From positions 4,774,001-4,838,000 of the forward strand of contig NZ_SAUN01000001.1 of assembly GCF_004011505.1 (NCBI RefSeq): a DNA stretch of 64,000 bases. The letters are read 5' to 3'. Positions 17,647 to 28,430 of the stretch are shown piece after piece. The position numbers and the translations under genes were made by a program. How positions within the stretch are numbered: the stretch's first letter is position 1; each line of letters opens with the position of its first letter. The notes beneath the pieces were generated by a model. It worked only from the letters and a program-made list of their open reading frames with translations. It had not been told where the DNA came from and did not search any database. Source of the DNA: Nonomuraea polychroma (GTDB taxonomy: Bacteria; Actinomycetota; Actinomycetes; Streptosporangiales; Streptosporangiaceae).

Positions 17647-17798
17647 GTGATCCGTGTCCTGATCGCCGACGACCACGCGCTGGAGCCCGCCAAACGCGAA
17701 CACCTCTACCACGAAATACGCTGTCGCCTCGCCGCCCGCCCGGACATTGGGCTCACCCGACACTGGTCCACCGCCCTCACTGTCGGGCGACGCCTATG
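17647..17798 (+). pseudogene. response regulator N-terminal fragment
   Basis: GTG 17647 starts VIRVLIADDHALE, the first strand and acidic pair of a receiver domain. Homology then stops and unrelated codons run to 17798. Together with the fragment before it, this is the wreck of a further NarL-type two-component pair. Confidence 0.6.
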
Positions 17799-17807
17799 AC
17801 GAGTGAC

Positions 17808-18548
17808 CTACCTGGTGACCTCGGCGGCAGGTCGGTAGACCGAGATATGGCTGGTGCTGTTCGAGTCGAACGGCCGACGATCCCAGTCCGCATGCCGCTC
17901 GTGAAGTTGAAGACCGGCTTGGCTCGCCATCAGGTCCAACTCGCTGGGCCAGCAATACCGAAGCGCCACGGGCAACATGCGAGTTTCGTCGGTGGTGAAG
18001 GTGATGGTCTGCTTCGCATACCGCTGGGCGACCGCGTCATGTCGGTAAACCTGGATCGTCGCGGAGTCCTCGGTCACCTCAAGCGCTTCAACCCGCGAAC
18101 CCCGATCGAACTTGGCCGGGTCCGGTACGAAGCACTCGATTACGAACGCGCCATCCGGCTGGAGAGCCCGCGCGACGTTGTGGAAGCAGTCCATCTGCCG
18201 TTCCTGGCTCGGCAGGTTGAACAGTGTGTTGAAAACAAGAAAGACCAACCTGAAAGACCCTTCGACGGGCACGTCCGCCATGTCGCCTACAGTGACCGGA
18301 ATCCGTGTTCCACCTGGTCTCTCGCGCATCCGTTCAACCATCGCGGCCGAACCCTCGACGCCCTCGACGGCGATGCCTCGTGCGGCGAGAGGCAGTGTGA
18401 TGCGGCCGGTGCCACTCGCGAGTTCAAGAACCCGCCCCGCACCTGCAAGCCCGGCCAAGAACTCCACTGCCGCAGTTGGATCCGGTCCGTCGCCGTAGTG
18501 GTCCGCCCATCGGTCACCGAAGAACGCCGCATCATCAAACCCAGACAT
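17808..18548 (-). CDS. class I SAM-dependent methyltransferase
   Basis: A 246-residue protein from ATG 18548 (an in-frame TTG at 18560 is the alternative). Motif I is VLELASGTGRITLPLA (about residues 38-53), followed by the acidic motif II region VEGVEGSAAMVERM and the GDMADVP loop. The remaining sequence fits Rossmann-fold methyltransferases (methyltransferase_25 or _11 type). Substrate unknown. It appears intact, between a dead two-component locus and the IS256 copy, with about 280 bp of gene-free DNA on its 5' side. Confidence 0.88.
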   Translation of the reverse strand: MSGFDDAAFFGDRWADHYGDGPDPTAAVEFLAGLAGAGRVLELASGTGRITLPLAARGIAVEGVEGSAAMVERMRERPGGTRIPVTVGDMADVPVEGSFRLVFLVFNTLFNLPSQERQMDCFHNVARALQPDGAFVIECFVPDPAKFDRGSRVEALEVTEDSATIQVYRHDAVAQRYAKQTITFTTDETRMLPVALRYCWPSELDLMASQAGLQLHERHADWDRRPFDSNSTSHISVYRPAAEVTR

Positions 18549-18826
18549 GCCGCTAGGCAACCACTCTTGCCATCGCCGATGCTACCGATTTTTCGGCTGT
18601 TCTGAGGCTTTGCGCCCACCTGAGGGCAGCCGGGCGACCTGCTCGCTACAACCGTTCATAGCTGCCGGGTCGGCCTGCCCACGGAGCTCTATGAAATCAA
18701 CGCTCAACTGTTCAAGACGCGGAGACTGATTCCGGAAACCCCTGACTGCATGCCGCGCGAAGAATCTGTCGATCCAGAGCAAAGGACAACAGTGCGGAAT
18801 TCGTGGACACTGGTGTCTGATTAAAC

Positions 18827-20254
<1,428 letters not shown>

Positions 20255-20319
20255 TATCCAGGACGGATCAGGTAAAGAGGGTTCTCCATCACCCAGAAAC
20301 GATCTTTACACACTTCAGG

Positions 20320-20960
20320 TGACAAGCTCCGGCGGTTATCAGGTGGAGCAGGGTGACGGGCTTGCCGTCGGGTACGAAGCAGTAGTGAAAGGCCAGCTCC
20401 CCGGTCGTGCGGTGCTTGCGGACCAGCAGATAGTGGGTCGGGCCGGCCGTGGGTGATCCAGGCCCAGGCGTAGGTGCGCTCGCCCTTGGAGCCGTCCCGG
20501 CGAGCGGACGGTCCATTTTGCGTTCTGCTTCAGGCGCTTGGCCACTGCTTCGCAGATCAGGCAGGTGCCGCCGCCGAGCGTGAGAGTGACGGTAGCGCGG
20601 ATGCGGCAGCACGTAGGCGTGGCCATGCTCTTCCAGGAAGGTACGCAGTGTCGTGCAGGCGCCGTAGACCTCATCGCCCGCAACGAAGTCCAGGCGCACG
20701 CTGTCGGCGAGCAGATCAATGGCCAGCTCACCCTTGGTGGCGAATGCCAGTTCCAGGGGCAGGCCCTGTGCTGATCCCCTTGACAGAGCCGCTGATATCC
20801 TCGGTGAGGATCCACTGCCGCGAGTCGATCAGCGTGTGTCCCGCGCTGGCGCGAACGTATGCCAGGTGGACGAGGCGCCAGGTGCGCAAAGAGCCGGAAG
20901 CACCTGCGTTCGCCGGTCAGTGCGGAGCGGTTGCCGGAACGCCGCCTACTTCGCCCAAAC
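20320..20960 (-). pseudogene. IS701-family transposase remnant
   Basis: Pieces in three frames match IS701-type DDE transposases: HLAYVRASAGHTLIDSRQWI, VRLDFVAGDEVYGACTTLRT with FLEEHGHAYVLP, and GPTHYLLVRKHRTTGELAFH with YCFVPDGKPVTLLHLITA. The N-terminal part and the end after LITA are absent. The fragment begins shortly after the IS256 right end. Confidence 0.78.
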
Positions 20961-21220
20961 CGACGCCGACACTCAAGCCGGCGCCTGGCCACGTGCCCCT
21001 GATCGTCGAGCAGATAGGCGCCCAGGCGAGATTGGGGTCCCAGCGTGCAGCCGCCGCCTTGACTTCTGGTTTCCTCCCAGCGCACCGGCTTCGCCGCTAC
21101 GCCTGTGCCGAACTTTCTCGTCTACCGCCGTGGCGGATCCGCCGCGGCCTATGCCGAACCCTGGCGGTCAAGCGTCGCCTGAAGGACGCGGGTGAGCCCC
21201 GCGGCCAGCCAGGTGTGTGT

Positions 21221-21868
21221 TCACAGGAGACCGGCGTCGCGTACTTTCATGGCGACTTGGACACGGCTGTCAACTCCCAGTTTCGCGAAGATCCGGGTGA
21301 TGTTGGCCTTCACAGTGGCGACGCTCATGTAGAGGTGTTCGGCGATTTCGGCGTTGGAGTTGCCCTGGGCGACCTCGATCGCGACTTGCTGCTCGCGTTC
21401 GGTGAGTTTGGCCAGCTCCCGCTGCGCCTCCGGGCGCTGTGGTTCGCCTCCGCCGGTGGCTGCGGCGATCACCTGTCTTGCGACACTCGGCGACAGCACC
21501 GGCTCGCCCTTCGCCACGGTCCGGACCGCCTCGATCATCTTCGGCGGAGGCGTGTCCTTCAGCAGAAAGCCGTCGGCACCGAGTCGCAAAGCCCGCAGCA
21601 CCATGTCGTCGGCGTCGAAGGTGGTGAGCACGAGGATCCGGGGCGGGTCCGGCTGGGCCAGCAGCAGTTCAGTGGTGATCAGCCCGTCCTGGTCGGGCAT
21701 CCGGATGTCCATCAGCACGACATCGGGCCGCAGGTCACGGATCACGGTCATGGCCTGCCGTCCGTCCGCGGCCTCGCCGACGAGGTCCAGATCGGGCTCA
21801 CCACCGAGAATGAGGCGCAGACCGGTGCGCACCATCGGATCGTCATCCACGATCACCAATCGAGTCAC
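21221..21868 (-). CDS. NarL/LuxR-family response regulator (inverted copy 1)
   Basis: A 215-residue regulator with the phospho-acceptor Asp near residue 54 (DVVLMDIRMPDQDG), LVLTTFDADDMVLRAL, FLLKDTPPPKM and a C-terminal LuxR HTH (LTEREQQVAIEVAQGNSNAE, SVATVKANITRIFAKLGVDS). It starts at GTG 21868 inside the end of the kinase gene (26-bp overlap), so translation is coupled. It matches 27420-28067 except near the C-terminus (DAGLL here, DASLL there). Confidence 0.92.
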   Translation of the reverse strand: MTRLVIVDDDPMVRTGLRLILGGEPDLDLVGEAADGRQAMTVIRDLRPDVVLMDIRMPDQDGLITTELLLAQPDPPRILVLTTFDADDMVLRALRLGADGFLLKDTPPPKMIEAVRTVAKGEPVLSPSVARQVIAAATGGGEPQRPEAQRELAKLTEREQQVAIEVAQGNSNAEIAEHLYMSVATVKANITRIFAKLGVDSRVQVAMKVRDAGLL

Positions 21869-22967
21869 GGTGTAAAGCCTCCCATGGCAGCCGGGCGTCG
21901 AGGATGAAGCGCCCCTCCTGGGCGGCGTGGCTGAGAGTGCCGTCGGCCATCCGGATCCGTTCGGCCAGGCCGACCAGCCCCATCCTGCCGCCGGGTCCCG
22001 CGGCCGTACCGGACGGCGCCGGGTTGCTCACCCGGATGCGCAGGCCGTGCCCCGGCCGTCCGGCGAGCTCGACCGTCACCCGGCTGCCCGGCGCATGCTT
22101 ACGGGCATTGGTAAGAGCCTCCTGCACAATCCGGTACGCATGCCGGCCCGTCTGCGTCGGCAGGAGTTCCCTGTCGGCGATGGTGTCGTCCACATCGACG
22201 TGCTGGCCGGCGGCGCACACCTCGTCGAACAGGGCGTCCAGGTGGCCCAGATTCGGCTGCGGGGCCTCTATGGCGCCGTCGCGCCGGAGCGTGCCGAGCA
22301 CGGTGCGCAGCTCGTTCAGCGACTGGTGCGCGTTCTCCTGGATCGCCAACGCGACCTCGCGGGTCTCCTCGGCGGTGAGGTCCTTTCGGTAGGCCAGGCC
22401 GCCGGCGAGCATGGACAGCAGGGATATCCGATGCGCCAGGACGTCGTGCATCTCCTGAGCGATCTTGAGCCGTTCCGCCAGCTTGGCCTGCTCAATCAGC
22501 TGCAGCTGCTGGCGTTCGGCGAGCCATGCCATCTCCTGCCGCGAGGTGGCCAGCTCTTGACGGCCGCGAAAGTACAGGCCGAAGACGGTCAGCCCGCCAA
22601 GGATGATGGTTCCGGTCGCAATGGAGACGTCGGTCGCCTCGCTGATGGCGGGCAAGGTGGCGCGTCCCACCACGCACAGCCAGGCGACGGCCGCGACGGG
22701 GATGATCTGACGCCACCGACGATGCATGCACAAGGAGACATACGCGACGTATGCGGGGCCACCCGCCGTACTGGAGAGCGTGTGCAGCAGGGCGGTGGCC
22801 AGGGCGATCTGCCACGGCCAGCGACGCCGCCATCCCATCAGAACCAGACCGGTCACGCCGAGTCCTACGCCGATCAGAGCCGACGGAAGCCGGTCAGGGT
22901 TCCGGAGAACAAGCCAGCTCCAGATGGCGCCATAGAACAACATCGGTAGCAGGGCACGGGAGACCAT
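21843..22967 (-). CDS. sensor histidine kinase (inverted copy 1), 5' end possibly lost
   Basis: The HisKA_3 domain (AQEMHDVLAHRISLLSMLAG) and HATPase domain (YRIVQEALTNARKHAPG, GLVGLAERIRMADG) are identical to the kinase at 26255-27445. The first about 40 residues (MVSRALLPMLFYGAIWSWLV and on) are clearly related but different, and the identity begins at GLVLMGWRRRWPW. I take ATG 22967, but it has no good ribosome binding site and lies exactly where a cystathionine-synthase-type fragment begins, so the true start and promoter may have been cut away. Confidence 0.8.
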   Translation of the reverse strand: MVSRALLPMLFYGAIWSWLVLRNPDRLPSALIGVGLGVTGLVLMGWRRRWPWQIALATALLHTLSSTAGGPAYVAYVSLCMHRRWRQIIPVAAVAWLCVVGRATLPAISEATDVSIATGTIILGGLTVFGLYFRGRQELATSRQEMAWLAERQQLQLIEQAKLAERLKIAQEMHDVLAHRISLLSMLAGGLAYRKDLTAEETREVALAIQENAHQSLNELRTVLGTLRRDGAIEAPQPNLGHLDALFDEVCAAGQHVDVDDTIADRELLPTQTGRHAYRIVQEALTNARKHAPGSRVTVELAGRPGHGLRIRVSNPAPSGTAAGPGGRMGLVGLAERIRMADGTLSHAAQEGRFILDARLPWEALHRDSIGDRG

Positions 22968-23125
22968 GTGGTGGTCTCGGACGTGACGTACGAGGCCGTC
23001 TGGCGGCTCTTCAGCGAACTGCTTCCGGAGAAGTACGGCATTCAGGCAACGTTCGTCGACGTGGGCGATCTCGGCGCGGTCCGCCGCGCGTGCGCCCGAA
23101 CACCAAGCTCGTACACGCGGAGACT
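22968..23125 (+). pseudogene. Cys/Met-metabolism PLP enzyme fragment
   Basis: The plus-strand frame reads VVSDVTYEAVWRLFSELLPE and KYGIQATFVDVGDLGAVRRA, then after a frameshift VRPNTKLVHAET. These match cystathionine gamma-synthase/methionine gamma-lyase type enzymes around the segment before the PLP lysine. Both ends are missing. The stretch 23126-23312 after it has no recognised gene. Confidence 0.65.
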
Positions 23126-23312
23126 GAACCCGGACGGGTTCAGCCGTGCTGCTCGGCATGGCCTGGCACGGCTCAGTGGGCCTTGCCGACTATCAGAGCG
23201 CCAAGTGGGCCGACCGGTCGTCCAGACCTTCAGATTGATCGTGTTCCCGCCGGGAGGGCCGCGAGCGCGCCGTTGCGCTCACGCTTTGAACTGGCTACCG
23301 ACCTGACTGCCG

Positions 23313-24566
23313 TCACAGAGGTGTGACTGGGCTGGCCTGCGGCACGTACACCAGAGCGTCGTATGCCTTGGCGGGCACCATCTTCACCGTGTAAGTCCAG
23401 CTCAGCGAACTGTAGATCGACCGGAAGCCGTCGCCGACGTTCCCCATTCGGACCTCCGACGTGAGCAACTCGCGGTTGCCGGGCTTCGTCGAGGCCTGTG
23501 CGAGGTTTATGTAGCCCAACGGCTCGGTGCCGAACAGCTTGGCCAAAGGCGAGGTGTGGCTCACAGTGAACTGCTTGCGTTCGCCCGAGCCGTCGTCCTT
23601 GCTGACGAAGGTGCTCGTGCCGAAGTCAGTGCCAATGGCGAAGTAGTCCTTGCCGTACGCCTTGGCCAGCCGCCGACCCATCGACTCGAAAACGAATGCC
23701 GCACCGCTCTTGTCGATGTGGCCGTTGTGACCGGCCACGATGATGTTCTTTCGTCCCCGGACGCTCTCCACGTCGGCGATCCACCTGACGTTCTCGGCCA
23801 TCCATGCGTCCCGCTTGCTGCCGTAGTCATTGCCTGAGACCTGCAGTTGTGCTCCGTGCTGGATTGTCTCGGCGTGGTGCACAGCGAGGGCGAACGCCTC
23901 CTGGGAGCTCGCCGTGACGTACTTCTCCCGATTGTCCTTCATTTGGCCGACGAGTTGCCCAGCTGCGGTAGCGGCCGCAGTGACCTTCTCCTTGTCCTGT
24001 TCGGACCTGGTGGCATCGGTGAGGGCGGCCAGTGACGCTTCGACCGGACGAACCCGGGCAGGGTCGACCGTCGCGAGATAGCGCAGCAGCCGCTCCTTGT
24101 TCCGGTCGTAACGCTGCATGTCGAAGCCGTAGAGACGCACCTTGTCCACGTCAGCGACGGCGGCGTTGTGGTCATGGAGCCACTGGAGCAGATTCGCCGT
24201 CTCGCGGGTCCGGTAGAGGTCGAAGCCGAGCGCTGTCGCCGCGTCCTGCGCGCTGCCCTGGCCCTTGATGACGTAGTCGTTGGCCGTGGCTGTGCCGCCG
24301 TAGTCTGCCTCCATGGCGAGAGTGCGGAAGCCGTACTCGCGCACCAGCTTTCGGATGATCAACAAGCGGGTCTGGACGAACTCCTTGTTGCCATGCGTGG
24401 CCTCACCGATCCCGACCACACGTTTCCCGGCAGCGTCGGCGAGGGAGGCCCGGTCGAGGGAAACCACTGTGTCGGACGTCACCCGCGAGGTGTCCACACC
24501 CCCGCATCCGGTCGCCGGCAGAGCGATCAAGACGATGCCCAGGAGAGTTCGGAGCCTGCGCCCCAT
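23313..24566 (-). CDS. erythromycin esterase-family lipoprotein
   Basis: 417 residues. The N-terminus MGRRLRTLLGIVLIALPATG followed by CGG looks like a lipoprotein signal. The body matches the erythromycin esterase (EreA/succinoglycan) family: VVGIGEATHGNKEFVQTR with the catalytic-type His, LAMEADYG, VRLYGFDMQRYD, and IVAGHNGHIDKSGAAFVFES. Members hydrolyse macrolactone esters, but many actinobacterial homologues have no known substrate. The gene starts one base after the ABC permease stop, so it belongs to that operon. A broken partial copy is at 28090-28250. Confidence 0.87.
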   Translation of the reverse strand: MGRRLRTLLGIVLIALPATGCGGVDTSRVTSDTVVSLDRASLADAAGKRVVGIGEATHGNKEFVQTRLLIIRKLVREYGFRTLAMEADYGGTATANDYVIKGQGSAQDAATALGFDLYRTRETANLLQWLHDHNAAVADVDKVRLYGFDMQRYDRNKERLLRYLATVDPARVRPVEASLAALTDATRSEQDKEKVTAAATAAGQLVGQMKDNREKYVTASSQEAFALAVHHAETIQHGAQLQVSGNDYGSKRDAWMAENVRWIADVESVRGRKNIIVAGHNGHIDKSGAAFVFESMGRRLAKAYGKDYFAIGTDFGTSTFVSKDDGSGERKQFTVSHTSPLAKLFGTEPLGYINLAQASTKPGNRELLTSEVRMGNVGDGFRSIYSSLSWTYTVKMVPAKAYDALVYVPQASPVTPL

Positions 24567-24567
24567 G

Positions 24568-25395
24568 TCAGCTCACTTCCTTGCGGGTCACGCGCGCGAC
24601 GCCGAGCGTCATCGGAATGACGATCCAGAAGATCACTGACACGGCCAGCCGGGCGGTGTCGCCTCCGGTCATGTCGCCGGACATCAGGGGGGCGGCGGCG
24701 GTGCCCAGGTCGAGCCACTCGGTCAGGACCTCTCCGGTGGCACCGAGCTGAGCGACGACGCTCCACAGCATCGGTGTCGCCAGGTAAATCACGATCGCGG
24801 CCGGCGCGTTCAGGAGGAGCATGCCGACGGAAAGACCCATCGCGACCACGAGGACGTTCGCCACGGCCCAGCCCAGAAGGGTTACAGAGGCGATCTCCCA
24901 ATTGGCAGGGACGGCTTGGGCACTGGCGACGGCGGCCGTCACCGGCACCGCGACCAGCATCGCGAACAGAGAGGCCGCCGCAGTCGTGATCAGCGGTGGC
25001 AGGCACTTGGCCGCCAGCACCCGCCGGCGTCGAGGTTCGAGAACGAACGTGGTCAGGGCGGTGCGGTGGCTCCATTCGCCGGTCACCGTGAGGATGCCGA
25101 TCACGGGGAGCAAGATGCCGAATCCGATCCCGGCAGTGTGGACGAGGGTCTGCAGCTGTGGTCCGGAAACGACGCCGCGAGCCACGATGGACGCCAAAGT
25201 CAGAAAGAGCAGGATCACCGTCATGATCTTGCCGCTGCGGGTGTCGAAAAGCTTGCGGGTCTCGACCGACAGCAGCCGGTGGAACGGGATCGCGGCCTCG
25301 ATCCGGTCCGTGGTCTTGGGGCTGCCGGTGCCGACGTCGTGCGTCATGGTGCCATTCCGGTCGCTCTTGCCTGCGGGGATGCCGGTGTCGGTCAC
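24568..25395 (-). CDS. ABC-2 type transporter permease
   Basis: 275 residues with about six hydrophobic segments after a soluble N-terminus, in the pattern of ABC-2 exporters (FLTLASIVARGVVSG, GFGILLPVIGILTVTGEWSH, WAVANVLVVAMGLSVGMLLL, VIFWIVIPMTLGVARVT). It starts at GTG 25395, which overlaps the stop of the ATPase gene as GTGA. With that ATPase it forms an exporter; the cargo could be a lipid, peptide or antibiotic. Confidence 0.87.
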   Translation of the reverse strand: MTDTGIPAGKSDRNGTMTHDVGTGSPKTTDRIEAAIPFHRLLSVETRKLFDTRSGKIMTVILLFLTLASIVARGVVSGPQLQTLVHTAGIGFGILLPVIGILTVTGEWSHRTALTTFVLEPRRRRVLAAKCLPPLITTAAASLFAMLVAVPVTAAVASAQAVPANWEIASVTLLGWAVANVLVVAMGLSVGMLLLNAPAAIVIYLATPMLWSVVAQLGATGEVLTEWLDLGTAAAPLMSGDMTGGDTARLAVSVIFWIVIPMTLGVARVTRKEVS

Positions 25396-26105
25396 GCTGC
25401 GCTCCGGTTGGCGTTCGCGGTCAGTTCGAGGAAGGTCTGTTCGAGGTCGCGGCCCTGGCCGAGCTCGTCAACGGTGCCCTGGGCGAGGACGCGGCCCCGG
25501 CCGATCATCACGATTCGGTCGGCGACCCGCTCCACCTCGTGCAGCAGGTGCGAGCTGAGCAGCACAGTGTGTCCCGAGTCGGCGAGGTTGCGCAGCAGCC
25601 CGCGCATCCACTGGATGCCCTGGGGGTCGAGACCGTTGGCGGGCTCGTCCAGGACGAGCACTTTGGGCCGGCCGAGGAGTGCATGAGCGACGCCGAGACG
25701 CTGGCGCATGCCGAGTGAGTAGCCACCGACCGTCCGTCGGCTCTCCCTGGCCGCCAGTCCGACCATGTCGAGGACCTCGCAGACCCGCGACTTCGGCAGT
25801 CCGAGCAGCATCGCGCTCAGGGTCAGGATCTCCCGGCCGGTCCGGCCGGGATGCTGAGCGCCGGCGTCAAGAAGAACGCCCACCTGGGAACCCGGACAGC
25901 CCAATTCGGTGTACGGGCGGCCTAGTACGGTGGCCGAGCCCGATGTAGGGCGGGACAAGCCCACCAGAATGCGCATAGCCGTGGACTTCCCGGCACCGTT
26001 GGGCCCTAGGAACCCGGTGATACTTCCCGCTTCGACGGTGAAGGACACGTCGTCAAGTGCCTTCACGTCCTTGTAGAGCTTGCTGACGTGGTCGAACTCG
26101 ATCAT
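25392..26105 (-). CDS. ABC transporter ATP-binding protein
   Basis: 237 residues. Walker A GFLGPNGAGKSTAMRIL, Q-loop region GVLLDAGAQHPGRTGREILT, signature YSLGMRQRLGVAHALLG, Walker B VLVLDEPANGLDPQG and switch His in LLSSHLLHEVE are all present. It is the first gene of the ATPase-permease-esterase operon, divergent from the kinase at 26255 with 149 bp between them. The nearby NarL-type regulators are likely controllers, as in many such exporter loci. Confidence 0.93.
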   Translation of the reverse strand: MIEFDHVSKLYKDVKALDDVSFTVEAGSITGFLGPNGAGKSTAMRILVGLSRPTSGSATVLGRPYTELGCPGSQVGVLLDAGAQHPGRTGREILTLSAMLLGLPKSRVCEVLDMVGLAARESRRTVGGYSLGMRQRLGVAHALLGRPKVLVLDEPANGLDPQGIQWMRGLLRNLADSGHTVLLSSHLLHEVERVADRIVMIGRGRVLAQGTVDELGQGRDLEQTFLELTANANRSAA

Positions 26106-26254
26106 GGATCAAGTCCACAGGACACGCGGCCACTCGTCATCGAACCCAGGTCGAGGGCGGCCGGGCGCGAGGGCTAGATCGCTCGCCCCAGACTGTAGAC
26201 CTTCGGCCACCCGGATTGGACCTGGGTAGCTAAGGCATCGACCAGGCGGTATCT

Positions 26255-27445
26255 ATGCTGTGGAGCGTGCACGACCGTACGGAGAACCGGCTGGCCCCGG
26301 ACCAATGGGGCACCACCCTGCCCTACGTGTGTGCCGTGCTGCCGATGCTATTCCGTGTAACTGTCATTGGCTCGGGCCTTTCCCGTAACCCGGACCTGCT
26401 TCCGATGGCGCTGGCCGATGTGGGGCTCGGTGTGATCGGTCTGGTTCTGATGGGATGGCGGCGTCGCTGGCCGTGGCAGATCGCCCTGGCCACCGCCCTG
26501 CTGCACACGCTCTCCAGTACGGCGGGTGGCCCCGCATACGTCGCGTATGTCTCCTTGTGCATGCATCGTCGGTGGCGTCAGATCATCCCCGTCGCGGCCG
26601 TCGCCTGGCTGTGCGTGGTGGGACGCGCCACCTTGCCCGCCATCAGCGAGGCGACCGACGTCTCCATTGCGACCGGAACCATCATCCTTGGCGGGCTGAC
26701 CGTCTTCGGCCTGTACTTTCGCGGCCGTCAAGAGCTGGCCACCTCGCGGCAGGAGATGGCATGGCTCGCCGAACGCCAGCAGCTGCAGCTGATTGAGCAG
26801 GCCAAGCTGGCGGAACGGCTCAAGATCGCTCAGGAGATGCACGACGTCCTGGCGCATCGGATATCCCTGCTGTCCATGCTCGCCGGCGGCCTGGCCTACC
26901 GAAAGGACCTCACCGCCGAGGAGACCCGCGAGGTCGCGTTGGCGATCCAGGAGAACGCGCACCAGTCGCTGAACGAGCTGCGCACCGTGCTCGGCACGCT
27001 CCGGCGCGACGGCGCCATAGAGGCCCCGCAGCCGAATCTGGGCCACCTGGACGCCCTGTTCGACGAGGTGTGCGCCGCCGGCCAGCACGTCGATGTGGAC
27101 GACACCATCGCCGACAGGGAACTCCTGCCGACGCAGACGGGCCGGCATGCGTACCGGATTGTGCAGGAGGCTCTTACCAATGCCCGTAAGCATGCGCCGG
27201 GCAGCCGGGTGACGGTCGAGCTCGCCGGACGGCCGGGGCACGGCCTGCGCATCCGGGTGAGCAACCCGGCGCCGTCCGGTACGGCCGCGGGACCCGGCGG
27301 CAGGATGGGGCTGGTCGGCCTGGCCGAACGGATCCGGATGGCCGACGGCACTCTCAGCCACGCCGCCCAGGAGGGGCGCTTCATCCTCGACGCCCGGCTG
27401 CCATGGGAGGCTTTACACCGTGACTCGATTGGTGATCGTGGATGA
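26255..27445 (+). CDS. sensor histidine kinase (inverted copy 2)
   Basis: 396 residues with several N-terminal membrane segments, the phospho-acceptor His near residue 196 (AQEMHDVLAHRISLLSMLAG) and a HATPase domain with N-box YRIVQEALTNARKH and G-box GLVGLAERIRM. It starts with ATG 26255; no strong ribosome binding site is seen. From about 26440 to the end, the DNA is the inverted duplicate of 21843-22848; upstream the sensor part differs. Confidence 0.9.
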   Translation: MLWSVHDRTENRLAPDQWGTTLPYVCAVLPMLFRVTVIGSGLSRNPDLLPMALADVGLGVIGLVLMGWRRRWPWQIALATALLHTLSSTAGGPAYVAYVSLCMHRRWRQIIPVAAVAWLCVVGRATLPAISEATDVSIATGTIILGGLTVFGLYFRGRQELATSRQEMAWLAERQQLQLIEQAKLAERLKIAQEMHDVLAHRISLLSMLAGGLAYRKDLTAEETREVALAIQENAHQSLNELRTVLGTLRRDGAIEAPQPNLGHLDALFDEVCAAGQHVDVDDTIADRELLPTQTGRHAYRIVQEALTNARKHAPGSRVTVELAGRPGHGLRIRVSNPAPSGTAAGPGGRMGLVGLAERIRMADGTLSHAAQEGRFILDARLPWEALHRDSIGDRG

Positions 27446-28067
27446 CGATCCGATGGTGCGCACCGGTCTGCGCCTCATTCTCGGTGGTGAGCCCGATCTG
27501 GACCTCGTCGGCGAGGCCGCGGACGGACGGCAGGCCATGACCGTGATCCGTGACCTGCGGCCCGATGTCGTGCTGATGGACATCCGGATGCCCGACCAGG
27601 ACGGGCTGATCACCACTGAACTGCTGCTGGCCCAGCCGGACCCGCCCCGGATCCTCGTGCTCACCACCTTCGACGCCGACGACATGGTGCTGCGGGCTTT
27701 GCGACTCGGTGCCGACGGCTTTCTGCTGAAGGACACGCCTCCGCCGAAGATGATCGAGGCGGTCCGGACCGTGGCGAAGGGCGAGCCGGTGCTGTCGCCG
27801 AGTGTCGCAAGACAGGTGATCGCCGCAGCCACCGGCGGAGGCGAACCACAGCGCCCGGAGGCGCAGCGGGAGCTGGCCAAACTCACCGAACGCGAGCAGC
27901 AAGTCGCGATCGAGGTCGCCCAGGGCAACTCCAACGCCGAAATCGCCGAACACCTCTACATGAGCGTCGCCACTGTGAAGGCCAACATCACCCGGATCTT
28001 CGCGAAACTGGGAGTTGACAGCCGTGTCCAAGTCGCCATGAAAGTACGCGACGCCAGTCTCCTCTGA
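27420..28067 (+). CDS. NarL/LuxR-family response regulator (inverted copy 2)
   Basis: 215 residues from GTG 27420, overlapping the kinase gene by 26 bp, with a GGGAGG site upstream. Domains and key residues are as in the copy at 21221-21868 (Asp near residue 54, complete LuxR HTH). Downstream lies a piece of an erythromycin-esterase gene, so the duplicated block may once have included that gene too. Confidence 0.92.
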   Translation: MTRLVIVDDDPMVRTGLRLILGGEPDLDLVGEAADGRQAMTVIRDLRPDVVLMDIRMPDQDGLITTELLLAQPDPPRILVLTTFDADDMVLRALRLGADGFLLKDTPPPKMIEAVRTVAKGEPVLSPSVARQVIAAATGGGEPQRPEAQRELAKLTEREQQVAIEVAQGNSNAEIAEHLYMSVATVKANITRIFAKLGVDSRVQVAMKVRDASLL

Positions 28068-28089
28068 ACGTGCACTGAGCTGATTGAGG

Positions 28090-28250
28090 GTCGATTGGTG
28101 TGCGATGTGCAGGCAAACGCGTGGTCGGGATCGGAGAGGCCACGCACGGCAACAAGGAGTTCGTCCAGATCCGCACGTTGATCATCCAGAAGCTGGTGCG
28201 AGATCATGGCTTCCGCACCGTCCCGCCTGGAGGCCGACTTAAGCGGCACT
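28090..28250 (+). pseudogene. erythromycin esterase-family remnant
   Basis: AGKRVVGIGEATHGNKEFVQ and IRTLIIQKLVRDHGFRT match residues about 47-82 of the intact protein at 23313-24566; after a frameshift LEADL follows. Both ends are missing. The stretch 28251-28430 after it holds nothing recognisable. Confidence 0.75.
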
Positions 28251-28430
28251 TTCTCATGCCAACGATCAACCTGGGCGGAATTCGGTTGGCGAGAGCGTCC
28301 AGATCATCCGTACAGTTGCATCAGACCACCGGCTTGCCGGTGCGGTACACCGGAGAGCGTGGGTGGAGGCCAGCAGATTCTGCAGAGATAATCGTCGGGC
28401 ATCGACCGGGTCGATGGTGATGTGAGAATT

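Noticed and set aside
26144..26227. ACCCAGGTC/GACCTGGGT inverted pair between the ABC ATPase and kinase genes
   Set aside because: The arms are short and 66 bp apart, so a chance match is likely. No shared copy was seen at the other kinase.
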